Source: Opacimonas sp964559075
GTDB taxonomy: Bacteria > Pseudomonadota > Gammaproteobacteria > Enterobacterales > Alteromonadaceae
Reading direction: 5' to 3'
Length of the DNA: 16,684 nucleotides
Assembly: GCA_964559075.1 (NCBI GenBank)
Contig: CAZLGJ010000059.1
Span: 1-16,684, forward strand
Shown one piece after another: positions 1 through 8,281 of this stretch. The position numbers were made by a program, and so were the translations under genes. The notes under the pieces are model-generated. The model ran no database searches. It was not told the DNA's origin and saw only the letters and a list, made by a program, of their open reading frames with translations. Every line of letters starts with the position of its first letter. The stretch's first letter is position 1.

Positions 1-734
1 ACAGGCAGTGCTTCAAGTAACGCTGTCGTGCCATATAACACTCCGATCCCGGTGGGACCACACATTTTATGCCCGCTAAACACATAGGCATCGCAGCCTA
101 GCGCTTGCACATCAACAGGCATGTGCGCCACAGCTTGCGAGCCATCGACCACCAACAGCGCTTCATGATGCTTGGCCTTTGCCGCAATCGCAGTCACCGG
201 ATGTATCGTGCCAAGTGCATTGGACACATGCGCACAGGCAACGAGTGCCGTGTTATCAGTGATAGCGTCGAGCAGCCCAGCATAGTCGATAGTGCCATCA
301 GCACTGACGGGAAAGTGCACAATACGACACTGATGTTGCTCTGCCAAGGCTCGCCACGGCAATAAATTGGCGTGATGCTCACTGATAAGCAGCAAAATTT
401 CACTGCCCTTGAGCAAAGTGCTGCGCATCAAGCCTTGAGCTAAAAGGTTCAGGCTCTCGGTTGCGCCTTTGGTCCAGACAATATTGCGAGCGCTAGGTGC
501 ATGAATAAAATCAGCCATAGTCTGACGAGCTTGTTCAAACGCATCGGTACTGTTTTGGGCCAGTGCATAAGAAGAACGGTGGACGTTGCTATTTAAGTGA
601 ATATAACTGTGCTGTATGCTGTCTAACACAACCTGTGGTTTGTGCGTGGTGGCTGCATTATCAAAATACAAAGCGTCTGGGTAATGCGAAAAAAACGGAA
701 AATAAGCGCGCAGCTCTGACAAGGTAAAATTCAT
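1..734 (-). CDS. csdA: Cysteine desulfurase, CsdA/SufS-like (group II), 3' part cut by window edge
   Basis: This PLP enzyme removes sulfur from cysteine as an enzyme-bound persulfide, for Fe-S cluster or other sulfur transfer in the cytosol. Only the first 244 residues are in the window, of about 400 for the family. Visible landmarks are LDNAATT-like YFDNAATTHKP (23-33), NVHRSSY (50-56), the SEHHANLLPW segment with the PLP-stacking histidine (119-128), VVDGSQ with the PLP-pyridine aspartate (195-200) and SGHK with the PLP lysine K223. The active-site cysteine loop would lie outside the window. The NVHRS and AEHHANL-type segments look closer to E. coli CsdA than to SufS, but the two are close paralogues, so the symbol is tentative. 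The ATG at 734 gives an N-terminus (MNFTLSELRAYFP) that matches CsdA. An AAGG sits directly against that ATG, which is closer than a usual ribosome binding site. The gene is divergent from xthA. Confidence 0.88.
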   Translation of the reverse strand, partial: MNFTLSELRAYFPFFSHYPDALYFDNAATTHKPQVVLDSIQHSYIHLNSNVHRSSYALAQNSTDAFEQARQTMADFIHAPSARNIVWTKGATESLNLLAQGLMRSTLLKGSEILLLISEHHANLLPWRALAEQHQCRIVHFPVSADGTIDYAGLLDAITDNTALVACAHVSNALGTIHPVTAIAAKAKHHEALLVVDGSQAVAHMPVDVQALGCDAYVFSGHKMCGPTGIGVLYGTTALLEALP

Positions 735-736
735 CC

Positions 737-765
737 TTCATCGAAACAGGTTTGCAGTGTATCAT
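737..765 (+). promoter_or_regulatory. Candidate sigma-70 promoter for xthA
   Basis: TTCATC (737-742) and TATCAT (760-765) are separated by 17 bases and sit 27 bases before the xthA ATG. The -10 matches the consensus at 5 of 6 positions and the -35 at 3 of 6. The match is by eye only. The spacer with the divergent desulfurase gene is 57 bases, so regulatory sites for both genes must share it. No SOS box is seen there. Confidence 0.35.
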
Positions 766-791
766 GAAGCAAAAAACATAACACGACTACT

Positions 792-1598
792 ATGAAAATC
801 ATCTCCTTTAATATTAATGGTATTCGCGCACGCCTGGCGCAACTTCAAGCTGTCATCGACCTGCATCAACCCGACGTACTCGGCCTGCAAGAAATCAAAG
901 TCGATAACGCGCAATTTCCCGTTGAGGCTGTCAAAGCCATGGGCTATGACGTGGTATTTCACGGACAAAAAGGCCATTACGGTGTTGCTATTTTGAGCAA
1001 GCACCCCATCAAACAAGTGCAGTATGGGTTACCTACCGATACCGAAGCGCACCAAAAACGCTTAATTGGGATCACCATTGAAGATCCACAAGGTGAAGAT
1101 ATCACGATTTATAACGGGTATTTTCCACAGGGCGAAAATATTCAGCATGAAACAAAGTTTCCATACAAAGTCGAGTTTTACCGCGATTTAACCGCGCATC
1201 TGAGCCACACACACCACCCTGATGAACAAATTGTTGTGATGGGCGATATCAACATTTCACCTACCGATTTGGATATCGGGATAGGCGATGTTAATCGCAA
1301 GCGCTGGCTCAAAAGCGGCAAATGCTCCTTTCAACCCATCGAACGTGAGATGTTAGCCACGCTACAAGCGTTTGGTCTAACGGATACATTTCGTGCGCTC
1401 TATCCAGAAAAAACTGAGCGTTATTCGTGGTTTGACTATCGCTCCAAAGGCTTCGATGACAATCGCGGGCTGCGCATAGACGTGATTTTGGCGACGCCAT
1501 CACTGGCAGCACGCTGTGTTGAATCAGAAATCTGCTATGTATCGCGCGGTTTGGAAAAACCGTCCGATCACGCGCCGATCTTTGCCGAATTTAGCTAA
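792..1598 (+). CDS. xthA: Exodeoxyribonuclease III (AP endonuclease)
   Basis: Exonuclease III cleaves DNA 5' of abasic sites, removes blocked 3' ends and degrades duplex DNA 3' to 5'. It is a Mg2+-dependent base-excision-repair enzyme of the cytoplasm. The 268 residues equal the E. coli length and align throughout. Catalytic landmarks are E34 in GLQEIK (metal ligand), Y110 in NGYFPQGE, D152 and N154 in GDINISPTDLDIG, D230 in GLRID, and D259-H260 in KPSDHAP. The NRKRW and WFDYRSKGFDDNRG segments typical of the XthA branch are intact. The ATG at 792 gives the standard MKIISFNINGIRAR start. The ribosome binding site is weak. A membrane-protein gene follows after 3 bases, implying cotranscription. 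Confidence 0.97.
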   Translation: MKIISFNINGIRARLAQLQAVIDLHQPDVLGLQEIKVDNAQFPVEAVKAMGYDVVFHGQKGHYGVAILSKHPIKQVQYGLPTDTEAHQKRLIGITIEDPQGEDITIYNGYFPQGENIQHETKFPYKVEFYRDLTAHLSHTHHPDEQIVVMGDINISPTDLDIGIGDVNRKRWLKSGKCSFQPIEREMLATLQAFGLTDTFRALYPEKTERYSWFDYRSKGFDDNRGLRIDVILATPSLAARCVESEICYVSRGLEKPSDHAPIFAEFS

Positions 1599-1601
1599 GC
1601 T

Positions 1602-2237
1602 ATGACTATACTAGCCCTATGCCTGTTTATTGCCATTTATGGCTATGTCGCTAGCCGAGTTGATTGGCGTCAGTTTGCCAGCGACAAATTTTTACAACAT
1701 TTGGTGTTTGGTAGTGGTGCGGCGTTATTTGTCTTGTGGCTGTTTCGCGCCGGCATTTATGATGGCTTAGATGTGCATTTTTTGTGGCTAAGCGCATTGA
1801 CATTGACCTTGGGGTTTCACTATGCGCTACTGATTGCCGGTCTGGTCCTAGTGGGGATCACTGTCGTCGGTAAGGAAAGCTGGGACATGCTTGGCGCCAA
1901 TGGCTTATTGGGGGTGTGTCTGCCAATCGCGCTAACCTACGGGATCTATGCGTTTAGTTTTCACCGGATCCCGCGCCACCTCTTTGTCTACGTATTTGTC
2001 TGCGCATTCTTCCCTGGCGCCTTGATGATCGCCTTAAAAATGCTATTTATAGGTGGGTTTTACGTGCTGGGTGGGGTGCACGCGCTAGATATTGTCAACG
2101 ATAACTATTGGGTGCTCATCCCATTGTTATTATTCCCCGAGGCCATGCTCAACGGCATGACCATGACCTTACTGATTATCTACAAGCCACATTGGGTCAA
2201 AACGTTCGCTGATAGAGATTATCTGGACCCCAAATAG
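1602..2237 (+). CDS. Polytopic membrane protein, COG3235 / CbiM-like ECF permease family
   Basis: This is a 211-residue, strongly hydrophobic protein with about six membrane segments, roughly at residues 1-18, 34-50, 58-88, 99-117, 127-155 and 168-193. The closest family I can name is COG3235, predicted membrane proteins distantly related to the CbiM/NikM substrate-capture subunits of cobalt/nickel energy-coupling-factor importers. The C-terminal stretch with LNGMTMTLLIIYKPHWV followed by a charged tail (DRDYLDPK) fits that family. The His-rich N-terminal metal-binding motif of true CbiM/NikM is not visible, and no ATPase (CbiO) or CbiQ gene is adjacent, so transport and substrate are unproven. 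It starts 3 bases after the xthA stop and is probably translated from the xthA message. It ends 5 bases from the convergent phosphoribosyltransferase gene. Confidence 0.72.
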   Translation: MTILALCLFIAIYGYVASRVDWRQFASDKFLQHLVFGSGAALFVLWLFRAGIYDGLDVHFLWLSALTLTLGFHYALLIAGLVLVGITVVGKESWDMLGANGLLGVCLPIALTYGIYAFSFHRIPRHLFVYVFVCAFFPGALMIALKMLFIGGFYVLGGVHALDIVNDNYWVLIPLLLFPEAMLNGMTMTLLIIYKPHWVKTFADRDYLDPK

Positions 2238-2242
2238 CTGGC

Positions 2243-2800
2243 CTAAAAGATATCCTCTAAACCAGTCAGGTCGCCCTTACCAGCGAGCAACTCGGCTTTA
2301 TCTATGCTTGTTAACTCATGTGGAAAGACGATCCACTCGGACGTTTCACGCACAAAATAATCAGGCGTGATCGCAGTTTTGTTGTTTTCTGGTTTATACC
2401 ACGGGCAGGCAACTTTGATATTTTGTGGGGCGTTTTTGCGCATTTGCTGTTGGATTTGCGCAATTAATGCCTCGACACTGCGTCCTGAGTCAAAAATATC
2501 ATCCACGATTAACAGCGAATTTTCGGCGTTGGCATTTTCAATCAAATAGTGCAAACCGTGTACTTTGATTTCACGAGACTGTTGGCCAATACCGTAATAA
2601 GAGGAGGTGCGCACTGCAATATGATCGGTCGCAATCTGCCGGTACTCAAAATACTCCTGCACGGCGATGCCGATAGGTGCGCCGCCACGCCAAATGCCAA
2701 TAATAAAATCAGGCCGGAAACCGCTTTCATAGACCTGGTGCGCAAGGCGAAATGAGTCTTGTAATAAAGATTGGGCATCAATAAAAAATTTATCTGTCAT
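2243..2800 (-). CDS. Phosphoribosyltransferase, COG2236 (hypoxanthine/xanthine-type)
   Basis: This is a 185-residue type I phosphoribosyltransferase, probably transferring phosphoribosyl from PRPP to a purine base in salvage. The fold is marked by a PPi-loop region IIGIWRGGAPIG (33-44), a flexible-loop region around VRTSSYYG (63-70), the PRPP-binding motif LLIVDDIFDSGRS (96-108), and a C-terminal hood with VRETSEWIVFPHE (150-162). The VFPHE ending is typical of the COG2236 branch, so this is not likely to be E. coli-type Hpt or Gpt. The base specificity cannot be read from sequence. The ATG at 2800 is preceded by only a weak AG-rich stretch. It follows lolC on the same strand after a 59-base, AT-rich spacer and may be cotranscribed with it or have its own start. 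Confidence 0.85.
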   Translation of the reverse strand: MTDKFFIDAQSLLQDSFRLAHQVYESGFRPDFIIGIWRGGAPIGIAVQEYFEYRQIATDHIAVRTSSYYGIGQQSREIKVHGLHYLIENANAENSLLIVDDIFDSGRSVEALIAQIQQQMRKNAPQNIKVACPWYKPENNKTAITPDYFVRETSEWIVFPHELTSIDKAELLAGKGDLTGLEDIF

Positions 2801-2859
2801 GGCGGCTCTACCTAGTTATGGTTGTTATTGTGATTGTGTAATTATGAGTATATGCAAAA

Positions 2860-4062
2860 TTATTCGGCTTGCAGCGCTTTTGCGGGCGACATTTTAAGCG
2901 CTTGCATACTTGGTGGCAAGGTGGCAATAAAACACAATAACAGCGCGCCTGACGCTACCATTAGCACATCCTGCCAGTTGAGCACGTACGGTACCGGATC
3001 ACCATTGATTGCCAATGCAATCGGTAACTCGAGCAACATCAGCAGCGGATTCATGCCTAGCACAAGCGCCACGCCTAACACACAGCCGGTCAGTGTGCCC
3101 TTAACAGCATTGGCTAGACCGGTGACAATGAATATCAATAAAATATCGTTCGACGTACAGCCTTGGGTTCTTAATATTGCAATATCGGGTCGTTTTTCGT
3201 TCACCAGCATAACTAGGGATGCGATGATATTGAACGCCGCTACGGCAATGACGAGACTGAGCATCAAAGCCATCATGTTTTTTTCCATGCGCACGGCATC
3301 AAAAAATGCGCCTTCGCGATCGCGCCATGTGGTGTAAGCAACCCGCTGCGTAACTAAATATTGCTCGATGCTTTCAAGATCAAATGCATCAGCCAAAAAC
3401 AGGCGTTGCGATCCCGTGTTTTGACGTTCTTTAGGCATCAGTTTAGCCACTGTGGGCGCTGGCATGAATACCATGTAATCATCGGCGTTGGTCAACATTT
3501 GATAAATACCCACCACTTTAACTAAGCGCTGCGTAGGGATCCGCCCTAATGGGGTAAAGCGCGTGCGAGACGGCAACAAAATCCGGATCTCTTGCCCGAC
3601 CTCGACCTGCAGACGACGCGCTAACGCTTGGCCAATGATAATATTAAAACGCTGGGTGGAGAGCTGTGATAACTCACCAGAGAGTAAATACTGCTCAAGC
3701 TGAAGTTGCTCACTGAGCACGCTCTCATCAAGTCCTTGCACCACCACACCGGCTAAGCCGTCATTGCTTTGCAGCAGCGCTTGGGTTTCATAATACGCAG
3801 CTTGGGTGCGTACATTGGTTAGACTGGGTTCGCCGGTTACATTTAACGGCGTACTATCAGCGATGATGACATGCGGGATAATGTTGAGCATGCGCCCTTT
3901 GAGCTGTCCCTCTAAACCACTCATTACCGCTATCACCACGATCAACGACAACACGCCTAAGGTTAACCCGAGCACCGAAAACAGATTAATAAATGCCGCA
4001 AAGCGGTTTTTACTTTTGATTTTGGCATAGCGCAGGCCGATTTGAACGGCGATGGGGATCAT
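2860..4062 (-). CDS. lolC: Lipoprotein-releasing system permease LolC
   Basis: LolC is an inner-membrane subunit of the LolCDE ABC transporter, which extracts mature lipoproteins and hands them to the periplasmic chaperone LolA. The 400 residues have the expected plan: a membrane helix at about 25-48, a long periplasmic domain, then three helices at about 262-287, 306-336 and 365-384. It is LolC rather than LolE: the segment PSRTRFTPLGRIPTQRL (164-180) corresponds to the LolC 'Hook' hairpin that recruits LolA, and VRMEKNMMALMLSL (257-270) matches LolC closely. The C-terminus (SPAKALQAE) is complete. Unusually, neither lolD (ATPase) nor lolE follows. A phosphoribosyltransferase gene does. Closeness to mfd is conserved with E. 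coli. The start ATG has no obvious ribosome binding site. Confidence 0.93.
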   Translation of the reverse strand: MIPIAVQIGLRYAKIKSKNRFAAFINLFSVLGLTLGVLSLIVVIAVMSGLEGQLKGRMLNIIPHVIIADSTPLNVTGEPSLTNVRTQAAYYETQALLQSNDGLAGVVVQGLDESVLSEQLQLEQYLLSGELSQLSTQRFNIIIGQALARRLQVEVGQEIRILLPSRTRFTPLGRIPTQRLVKVVGIYQMLTNADDYMVFMPAPTVAKLMPKERQNTGSQRLFLADAFDLESIEQYLVTQRVAYTTWRDREGAFFDAVRMEKNMMALMLSLVIAVAAFNIIASLVMLVNEKRPDIAILRTQGCTSNDILLIFIVTGLANAVKGTLTGCVLGVALVLGMNPLLMLLELPIALAINGDPVPYVLNWQDVLMVASGALLLCFIATLPPSMQALKMSPAKALQAE

Positions 4063-4106
4063 GATCGTGTTTTACTCGCTGTGGATGATAGTAGAACAAT
4101 GATTTT

Positions 4107-4127
4107 TAAGGCATAATAAGCCATTAT
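4107..4127. promoter_or_regulatory. AT-rich imperfect palindrome in the lolC / PilZ divergent spacer
   Basis: The 96-base spacer between the divergent lolC and PilZ-like genes holds an ATAAT-AAGCC-ATTAT inverted repeat (4113-4127). It overlaps CATAAT (4112-4117), a possible -10 for the rightward gene, and TATTAT-type hexamers on the other strand. No good -35 hexamer is visible for either direction. It marks the likeliest place for divergent promoters or an operator, no more. Confidence 0.25.
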
Positions 4128-4158
4128 TTGGTGGAATGCGACCATGGGATAAGCCGCA

Positions 4159-4746
4159 ATGTCGACACTAGCACAAAAACAACAAGATTTTCATGCATTC
4201 TTCATGTTGCAAAGCGAAGTCAAAATTAACCTAAACTGGCAAAACACCTCACAATCGCCCAGCTTAGATGAGCTAGAGGTACGAATGCCAGAAGGGTTTC
4301 GCTTACTCAATGCCGCATCAGAAATCCAACAGACCGCGCTTAAACCCATTCCTTCTTTGGGTAAAGCGGGCGAGCAGCTAGTGGCATTTTTGCAATTACA
4401 AGCCAAGAAACTGGATTTGTTGCTCGCAAACATGTTGCAACAAGAAGACAACCCCGCCCAGCGCTTTTTTACTGACGCCTTTGGCGGTGCCGGATGTCGC
4501 GTGTTGCTGAGTGAACAAGTAGACTTGGAGCGTCTTGCTGAAGTCAAAATCTTTATCGAAGAAGAAGCCATCGCAGTGTATTGTTTTGCCGAAGTCGTCG
4601 ACGTTGTGGCAGTGAGCGACACGCAGTTCATGACGTCCCTATTGTTCAGTACCATTCGCGAAGTCGACCAAGAAGCGCTCGTTAGAGCCACCATGCACAT
4701 GCAAACCGCCCAGCTTAAACAGCGCCAGCAACACCCTAGCGCCTAA
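4159..4746 (+). CDS. PilZ-like domain protein upstream of mfd, degenerate c-di-GMP motifs
   Basis: This is a 195-residue soluble protein that I recognise as the PilZ-annotated family found just upstream of mfd in Vibrio and Shewanella relatives. It has an N-terminal helical part (FHAFFMLQSEVKINLNW, 11-27; MPEGFRLLNA, 43-52), a region resembling the family's QxxKxxLLLxxMLQQ stretch (81-95), and a C-terminal beta-barrel (102-170) with FGGAGCRV (108-115), VKIFIEEEAIAVYCFAEV (129-146) and IREVDQEALVRA (166-177). Canonical c-di-GMP-binding PilZ domains carry RxxxR followed by (D/N)xSxxG. Here only the glycine-rich turn FGGAGC remains, and no clear RxxxR precedes it, so nucleotide binding is doubtful. 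A GGGATAAG stretch lies before the ATG. mfd starts 34 bases downstream, so the two are probably cotranscribed. The role is unknown. Confidence 0.75.
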   Translation: MSTLAQKQQDFHAFFMLQSEVKINLNWQNTSQSPSLDELEVRMPEGFRLLNAASEIQQTALKPIPSLGKAGEQLVAFLQLQAKKLDLLLANMLQQEDNPAQRFFTDAFGGAGCRVLLSEQVDLERLAEVKIFIEEEAIAVYCFAEVVDVVAVSDTQFMTSLLFSTIREVDQEALVRATMHMQTAQLKQRQQHPSA

Positions 4747-4772
4747 CTATTAACTGCCGTGATTTAATCGAT

Positions 4773-4776
4773 AGGA
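4773..4776 (+). promoter_or_regulatory. Ribosome binding site of mfd
   Basis: AGGA lies 4 bases before the ATG at 4781. It supports that start for mfd over any internal methionine, and it is one of the clearer ribosome binding sites in the window. Confidence 0.6.
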
Positions 4777-4780
4777 ATCC

Positions 4781-7700
4781 ATGAGTTTATTATCTGTTTC
4801 ATTACCACCTGAACATCGCTCTGAACAACAAGCCCCTCACCATGGGTGGGGTGAATTACACGGTGCCAGTAAAGCACTAGCCATCGCCAATGCACTTTCT
4901 GAGCAAGTCAACAGCGGCAACAGACGCCCCATCGTGATTGTCACCGAAACCATGCATGCCGCGCAGCGCTTGGCCACCGAAATTCCATTATTTACCAAAG
5001 GGACGATCAAACTACAGGTGTTCCCGGATTGGGAGACGTTGCCCTATGATCACTTCTCGCCTCATCAGGACATCGTGTCGCAGCGCTTAGAGACGCTTTA
5101 CAACCTAACGCAAAATCGCGTCGATTGCTTGCTGCTGCCAATAAAAACGCTATTGCAGCGCTTGGCCCCACAATCATACTTAGCTAACTATGCACTGTTC
5201 CTCAAACGTGGACAACAGCTCGATGTCGATGCCTTTCGTCGTCAGTTAGAGCAAGCTGGCTATCTGCATGTCTCGCAAGTAATGAGCCACAGCGAATTTA
5301 GCGTTCGCGGCTCGATCATTGATTTGTACCCCATGGGTTCAGACCAACCCTTTCGCTTAGATTTGTTTGATGATGAAATTGATACCATTCGCTATTTCTC
5401 TCCTAGCGATCAGCGCTCGGGCGACGCAGTTGATGCGATTAAACTGCTGCCCGCCCGAGAGTTTCCGACCGATGCCAATGCACTGAGTGTGTTTCGACAA
5501 CAGTATCTTGACGCGTTTCCCGACTACACCAGCAAAGATTCTGCTTTTGCCAGTATTACCAAAGGCATGATGCCCGGTGGAGTTGAGTATTATCTACCGC
5601 TATTTTTTACTAATACCGACACCATCTTTGACTATTTGCCCAAGCACACAGTGCTATTGTTAGATGAGGATTTGCAGGGAAGCAGCGAGCGTTTTTGGCA
5701 AGATCTCACCCATCGTTATGAGCAATATCGTCACAACGTCGAGCGCCCATTGCTGCCCCCTGATACCTTGTATCTCCCGCCGCAAGACTGCTTTGCTGCA
5801 TGTAAAGCATTTGCGCGAATTAGTGTGCAGCAAAACCCGACCAAACAAAAAGGCGGACGCAGCAACTTTGCCTGCAAGGCGCTACCTGACATTGCGATCG
5901 ATCACGCTAGCAAAACCCCGTTTGCGCCGCTGAAAGCCTTTTTGGATTCACTTGGTGCCAGTACCCGCGTGGTTTTTTGTGCTGAAACCCAAGGCCGCAA
6001 AGAAACCTTGCTACAGCTGCTCAACAAAGCGCAGTTTCGTCCGCTGAGTATTGGCCGTTTTGAGGACGCATTTAGCTGCGACAGTTTGCACAGTGTGATG
6101 GTCGGTCGCATTGAACACAGCTTCTATGTCAAACAAGGCAAGCAGCATCTGGTTTTTATTACCGAAACAGAGCTTTTAGGCCATCAGATAACGCTGCGCC
6201 GGCGTCGCGATAAACGCCAGGCGACCGATGAGGGCGCTATTATTCGCAACTTGGCAGAACTCACTGCCGGACAGCCCATCGTGCATATCGATCACGGCGT
6301 GGGGCGATTTTTAGGCCTTGAAATCATTGCCGCTGGAGAGGTAGAAACCGAATTTATGGCGATTGAATACGCCAAAGGCGCCAAACTCTATGTACCGGTA
6401 GCATCACTTCATGCCATCTCACGCTACAGCGGAGGCGACCCTGAACATGCGCCGCTGCATGCACTTGGCTCAGACGCATGGTCAAAAGCCAAAGAAAAAG
6501 CCGCCAAAAAAGTGCGCGACGTGGCCGCTGAACTGCTCAACGTATATGCCCAACGCGCCGCGAAACCCGGACATGCGCATCACATTGAATGGCCTGCTTA
6601 TCAGGAATTTGCCAAGAGCTTTCCCTATGATGAAACTCCAGACCAAGCCCAAGCAATCAATGCTGTGCTGCACGATATGGGCAGCCCGTCAGCGATGGAC
6701 CGACTCGTCTGTGGTGATGTGGGCTTTGGTAAAACCGAGGTCGCAATGCGCGCAGCGTTCATCGCGGCACATCAAGGTAAGCAAGTGGCGATTTTGGTCC
6801 CCACTACCCTGTTAGCCCAGCAACATTATGAGAACTTTATTAACCGTTTCAGTGATTGGCCGTTTAATATTCAGGTGTTGTCTCGCTTTAGTAGCGCTAA
6901 GGAACAAAAGCAGACTTTGGCCCAGATCACTTCTGGACAAGCCGATATTGTTGTTGGCACCCATAAGCTGCTCTCAGCCGATGTCAAATTTGCGGATTTG
7001 GGGCTGGTGATTATCGATGAAGAACACCGCTTTGGTGTGCGCCAAAAAGACAAATTTAAAGCACTGCGGGCGGATGTGGATATCTTGACTCTTACCGCCA
7101 CGCCCATCCCACGTACCTTAAACATGGCGATGAGCGGCATGCGCGACCTATCCATTATTGCTACGCCGCCAGCGAAACGTCTACCAATCAAAACCTTCGT
7201 CATGCAGCGCAAACTCGATATTATTCGCGAAGCGATCATGCGGGAAATTTTGCGCGGTGGTCAAGTGTATTTTCTGCATAATGACATCGCCAGTATTGAG
7301 CGCGTGCGTGAAGAGCTTGCTGAAATTTTGCCCGAAGTAAAAGTCGCGGTAGGACATGGCCAGATGAAAGAGCGCGAGCTAGAAAACATCATGGATGATT
7401 TTTATCACCAGCGCTATCAAGTACTGTTGTGTACCACCATCATTGAAACCGGTATTGATATCCCCTCTGCCAATACGATAATTATGGATCGCGCGGATCA
7501 TCTGGGGCTAGCTCAGCTGCATCAGCTGCGCGGACGCGTTGGACGCTCTCACCATCAAGCCTATGCTTACTTGCTCACACCACACCCACGACGCATGACC
7601 AAAGATGCTGCCAAACGCCTTGAAGCGATTAGCTCATTAGAAGATCTCGGAGCCGGGTTTGCTCTTGCTACGCATGATCTGGAAATACGCGGTGCCGGTG

Positions 7701-8281
7701 AATTACTCGGTGACGGACAATCTGGCCAAATCGCCAGCATTGGCTTTAGTCTCTACATGGATATGCTAGATAAAGCGGTTAAAGCCATCAAAGACGGCAA
7801 AGAACCGCAGCTGACCGAAAGTGTGCACGATGATAGTGAGATTGAACTGCGGATCCCTGCGCTATTGCCTGATGACTACATTGGCGATGTCAACACTCGC
7901 TTGTCTGTCTACAAACGGTTAGCATCGTGTAGTGACCACTTGAGTATCGATGAGTTACAGGTAGAGCTGATTGACCGCTTTGGCCTGTTGCCCGAACCCG
8001 CTAAGCATCTTTTTGCCCTAGCAAACTGCAAACTTATCGCCCGTCAAATCGGCATTAAAAAGATTGAAGCGAACGCCAAAGGTGGTATGGTAGAGTTTAC
8101 GCAGGATGCCAAAATCGACCCTAGCTGGTTGATCAAACTCGTGCAAAGCCAAGCCAATGTCTATCAGTTTGGTGGACCAACCAAACTCAACGTGCAGCAA
8201 GCGGCGCCATACGCTGCCCAGCGAGTGGCATGGGTAGAACAACTGTTACTCAGCTTTTATGAAGAAGGATTAGCTGCATAA
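4781..8281 (+). CDS. mfd: Transcription-repair coupling factor Mfd
   Basis: Mfd is an ATP-driven translocase that removes RNA polymerase stalled at DNA lesions and recruits UvrA for strand-specific nucleotide excision repair. At 1166 residues it is full length (E. coli 1148). Domains in order are a UvrB-like N-terminal module (about 20-350, with VFPDWETLPYDHFSPH), a linker domain (about 370-470), a CarD-like RNA-polymerase-interacting domain (about 490-565, starting near GQPIVHIDHGVGRFLG), and the RecG-like motor. The motor has Walker A GDVGFGKTE (645-653, K651), the DEEH box (746-749), TATPIPRTL and the arginine-finger motif QLRGRVGR. The C-terminal TRCF domain (D7) carries the ELRIPALLPDDYI segment. 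No motif is missing. It follows the PilZ-like gene and its stop codon abuts the csiV start. Confidence 0.98.
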   Translation: MSLLSVSLPPEHRSEQQAPHHGWGELHGASKALAIANALSEQVNSGNRRPIVIVTETMHAAQRLATEIPLFTKGTIKLQVFPDWETLPYDHFSPHQDIVSQRLETLYNLTQNRVDCLLLPIKTLLQRLAPQSYLANYALFLKRGQQLDVDAFRRQLEQAGYLHVSQVMSHSEFSVRGSIIDLYPMGSDQPFRLDLFDDEIDTIRYFSPSDQRSGDAVDAIKLLPAREFPTDANALSVFRQQYLDAFPDYTSKDSAFASITKGMMPGGVEYYLPLFFTNTDTIFDYLPKHTVLLLDEDLQGSSERFWQDLTHRYEQYRHNVERPLLPPDTLYLPPQDCFAACKAFARISVQQNPTKQKGGRSNFACKALPDIAIDHASKTPFAPLKAFLDSLGASTRVVFCAETQGRKETLLQLLNKAQFRPLSIGRFEDAFSCDSLHSVMVGRIEHSFYVKQGKQHLVFITETELLGHQITLRRRRDKRQATDEGAIIRNLAELTAGQPIVHIDHGVGRFLGLEIIAAGEVETEFMAIEYAKGAKLYVPVASLHAISRYSGGDPEHAPLHALGSDAWSKAKEKAAKKVRDVAAELLNVYAQRAAKPGHAHHIEWPAYQEFAKSFPYDETPDQAQAINAVLHDMGSPSAMDRLVCGDVGFGKTEVAMRAAFIAAHQGKQVAILVPTTLLAQQHYENFINRFSDWPFNIQVLSRFSSAKEQKQTLAQITSGQADIVVGTHKLLSADVKFADLGLVIIDEEHRFGVRQKDKFKALRADVDILTLTATPIPRTLNMAMSGMRDLSIIATPPAKRLPIKTFVMQRKLDIIREAIMREILRGGQVYFLHNDIASIERVREELAEILPEVKVAVGHGQMKERELENIMDDFYHQRYQVLLCTTIIETGIDIPSANTIIMDRADHLGLAQLHQLRGRVGRSHHQAYAYLLTPHPRRMTKDAAKRLEAISSLEDLGAGFALATHDLEIRGAGELLGDGQSGQIASIGFSLYMDMLDKAVKAIKDGKEPQLTESVHDDSEIELRIPALLPDDYIGDVNTRLSVYKRLASCSDHLSIDELQVELIDRFGLLPEPAKHLFALANCKLIARQIGIKKIEANAKGGMVEFTQDAKIDPSWLIKLVQSQANVYQFGGPTKLNVQQAAPYAAQRVAWVEQLLLSFYEEGLAA

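Noticed and set aside
736..769. CTTCAT / ATGAAG arms in the csdA-xthA spacer as an operator
   Set aside because: Six-base arms with a 22-base gap are expected by chance, and the arms do not match any site I know.
2834..3337. 167-codon plus-strand open frame opposite lolC
   Set aside because: It lies fully antisense to a well-recognised lolC, shows no family resemblance and has low-complexity Ser/Thr/Ala/Asn composition typical of a shadow frame.
4191..4700. 169-codon minus-strand open frame opposite the PilZ-like gene
   Set aside because: It is antisense to a protein with recognisable family motifs; its Ser- and Cys-rich composition is that of a shadow frame.
6411..6815. 134-codon plus-strand frame inside mfd
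   Set aside because: It lies in another frame of the Mfd RNA-polymerase-interacting and Walker A region, where the Mfd frame is unbroken and conserved.
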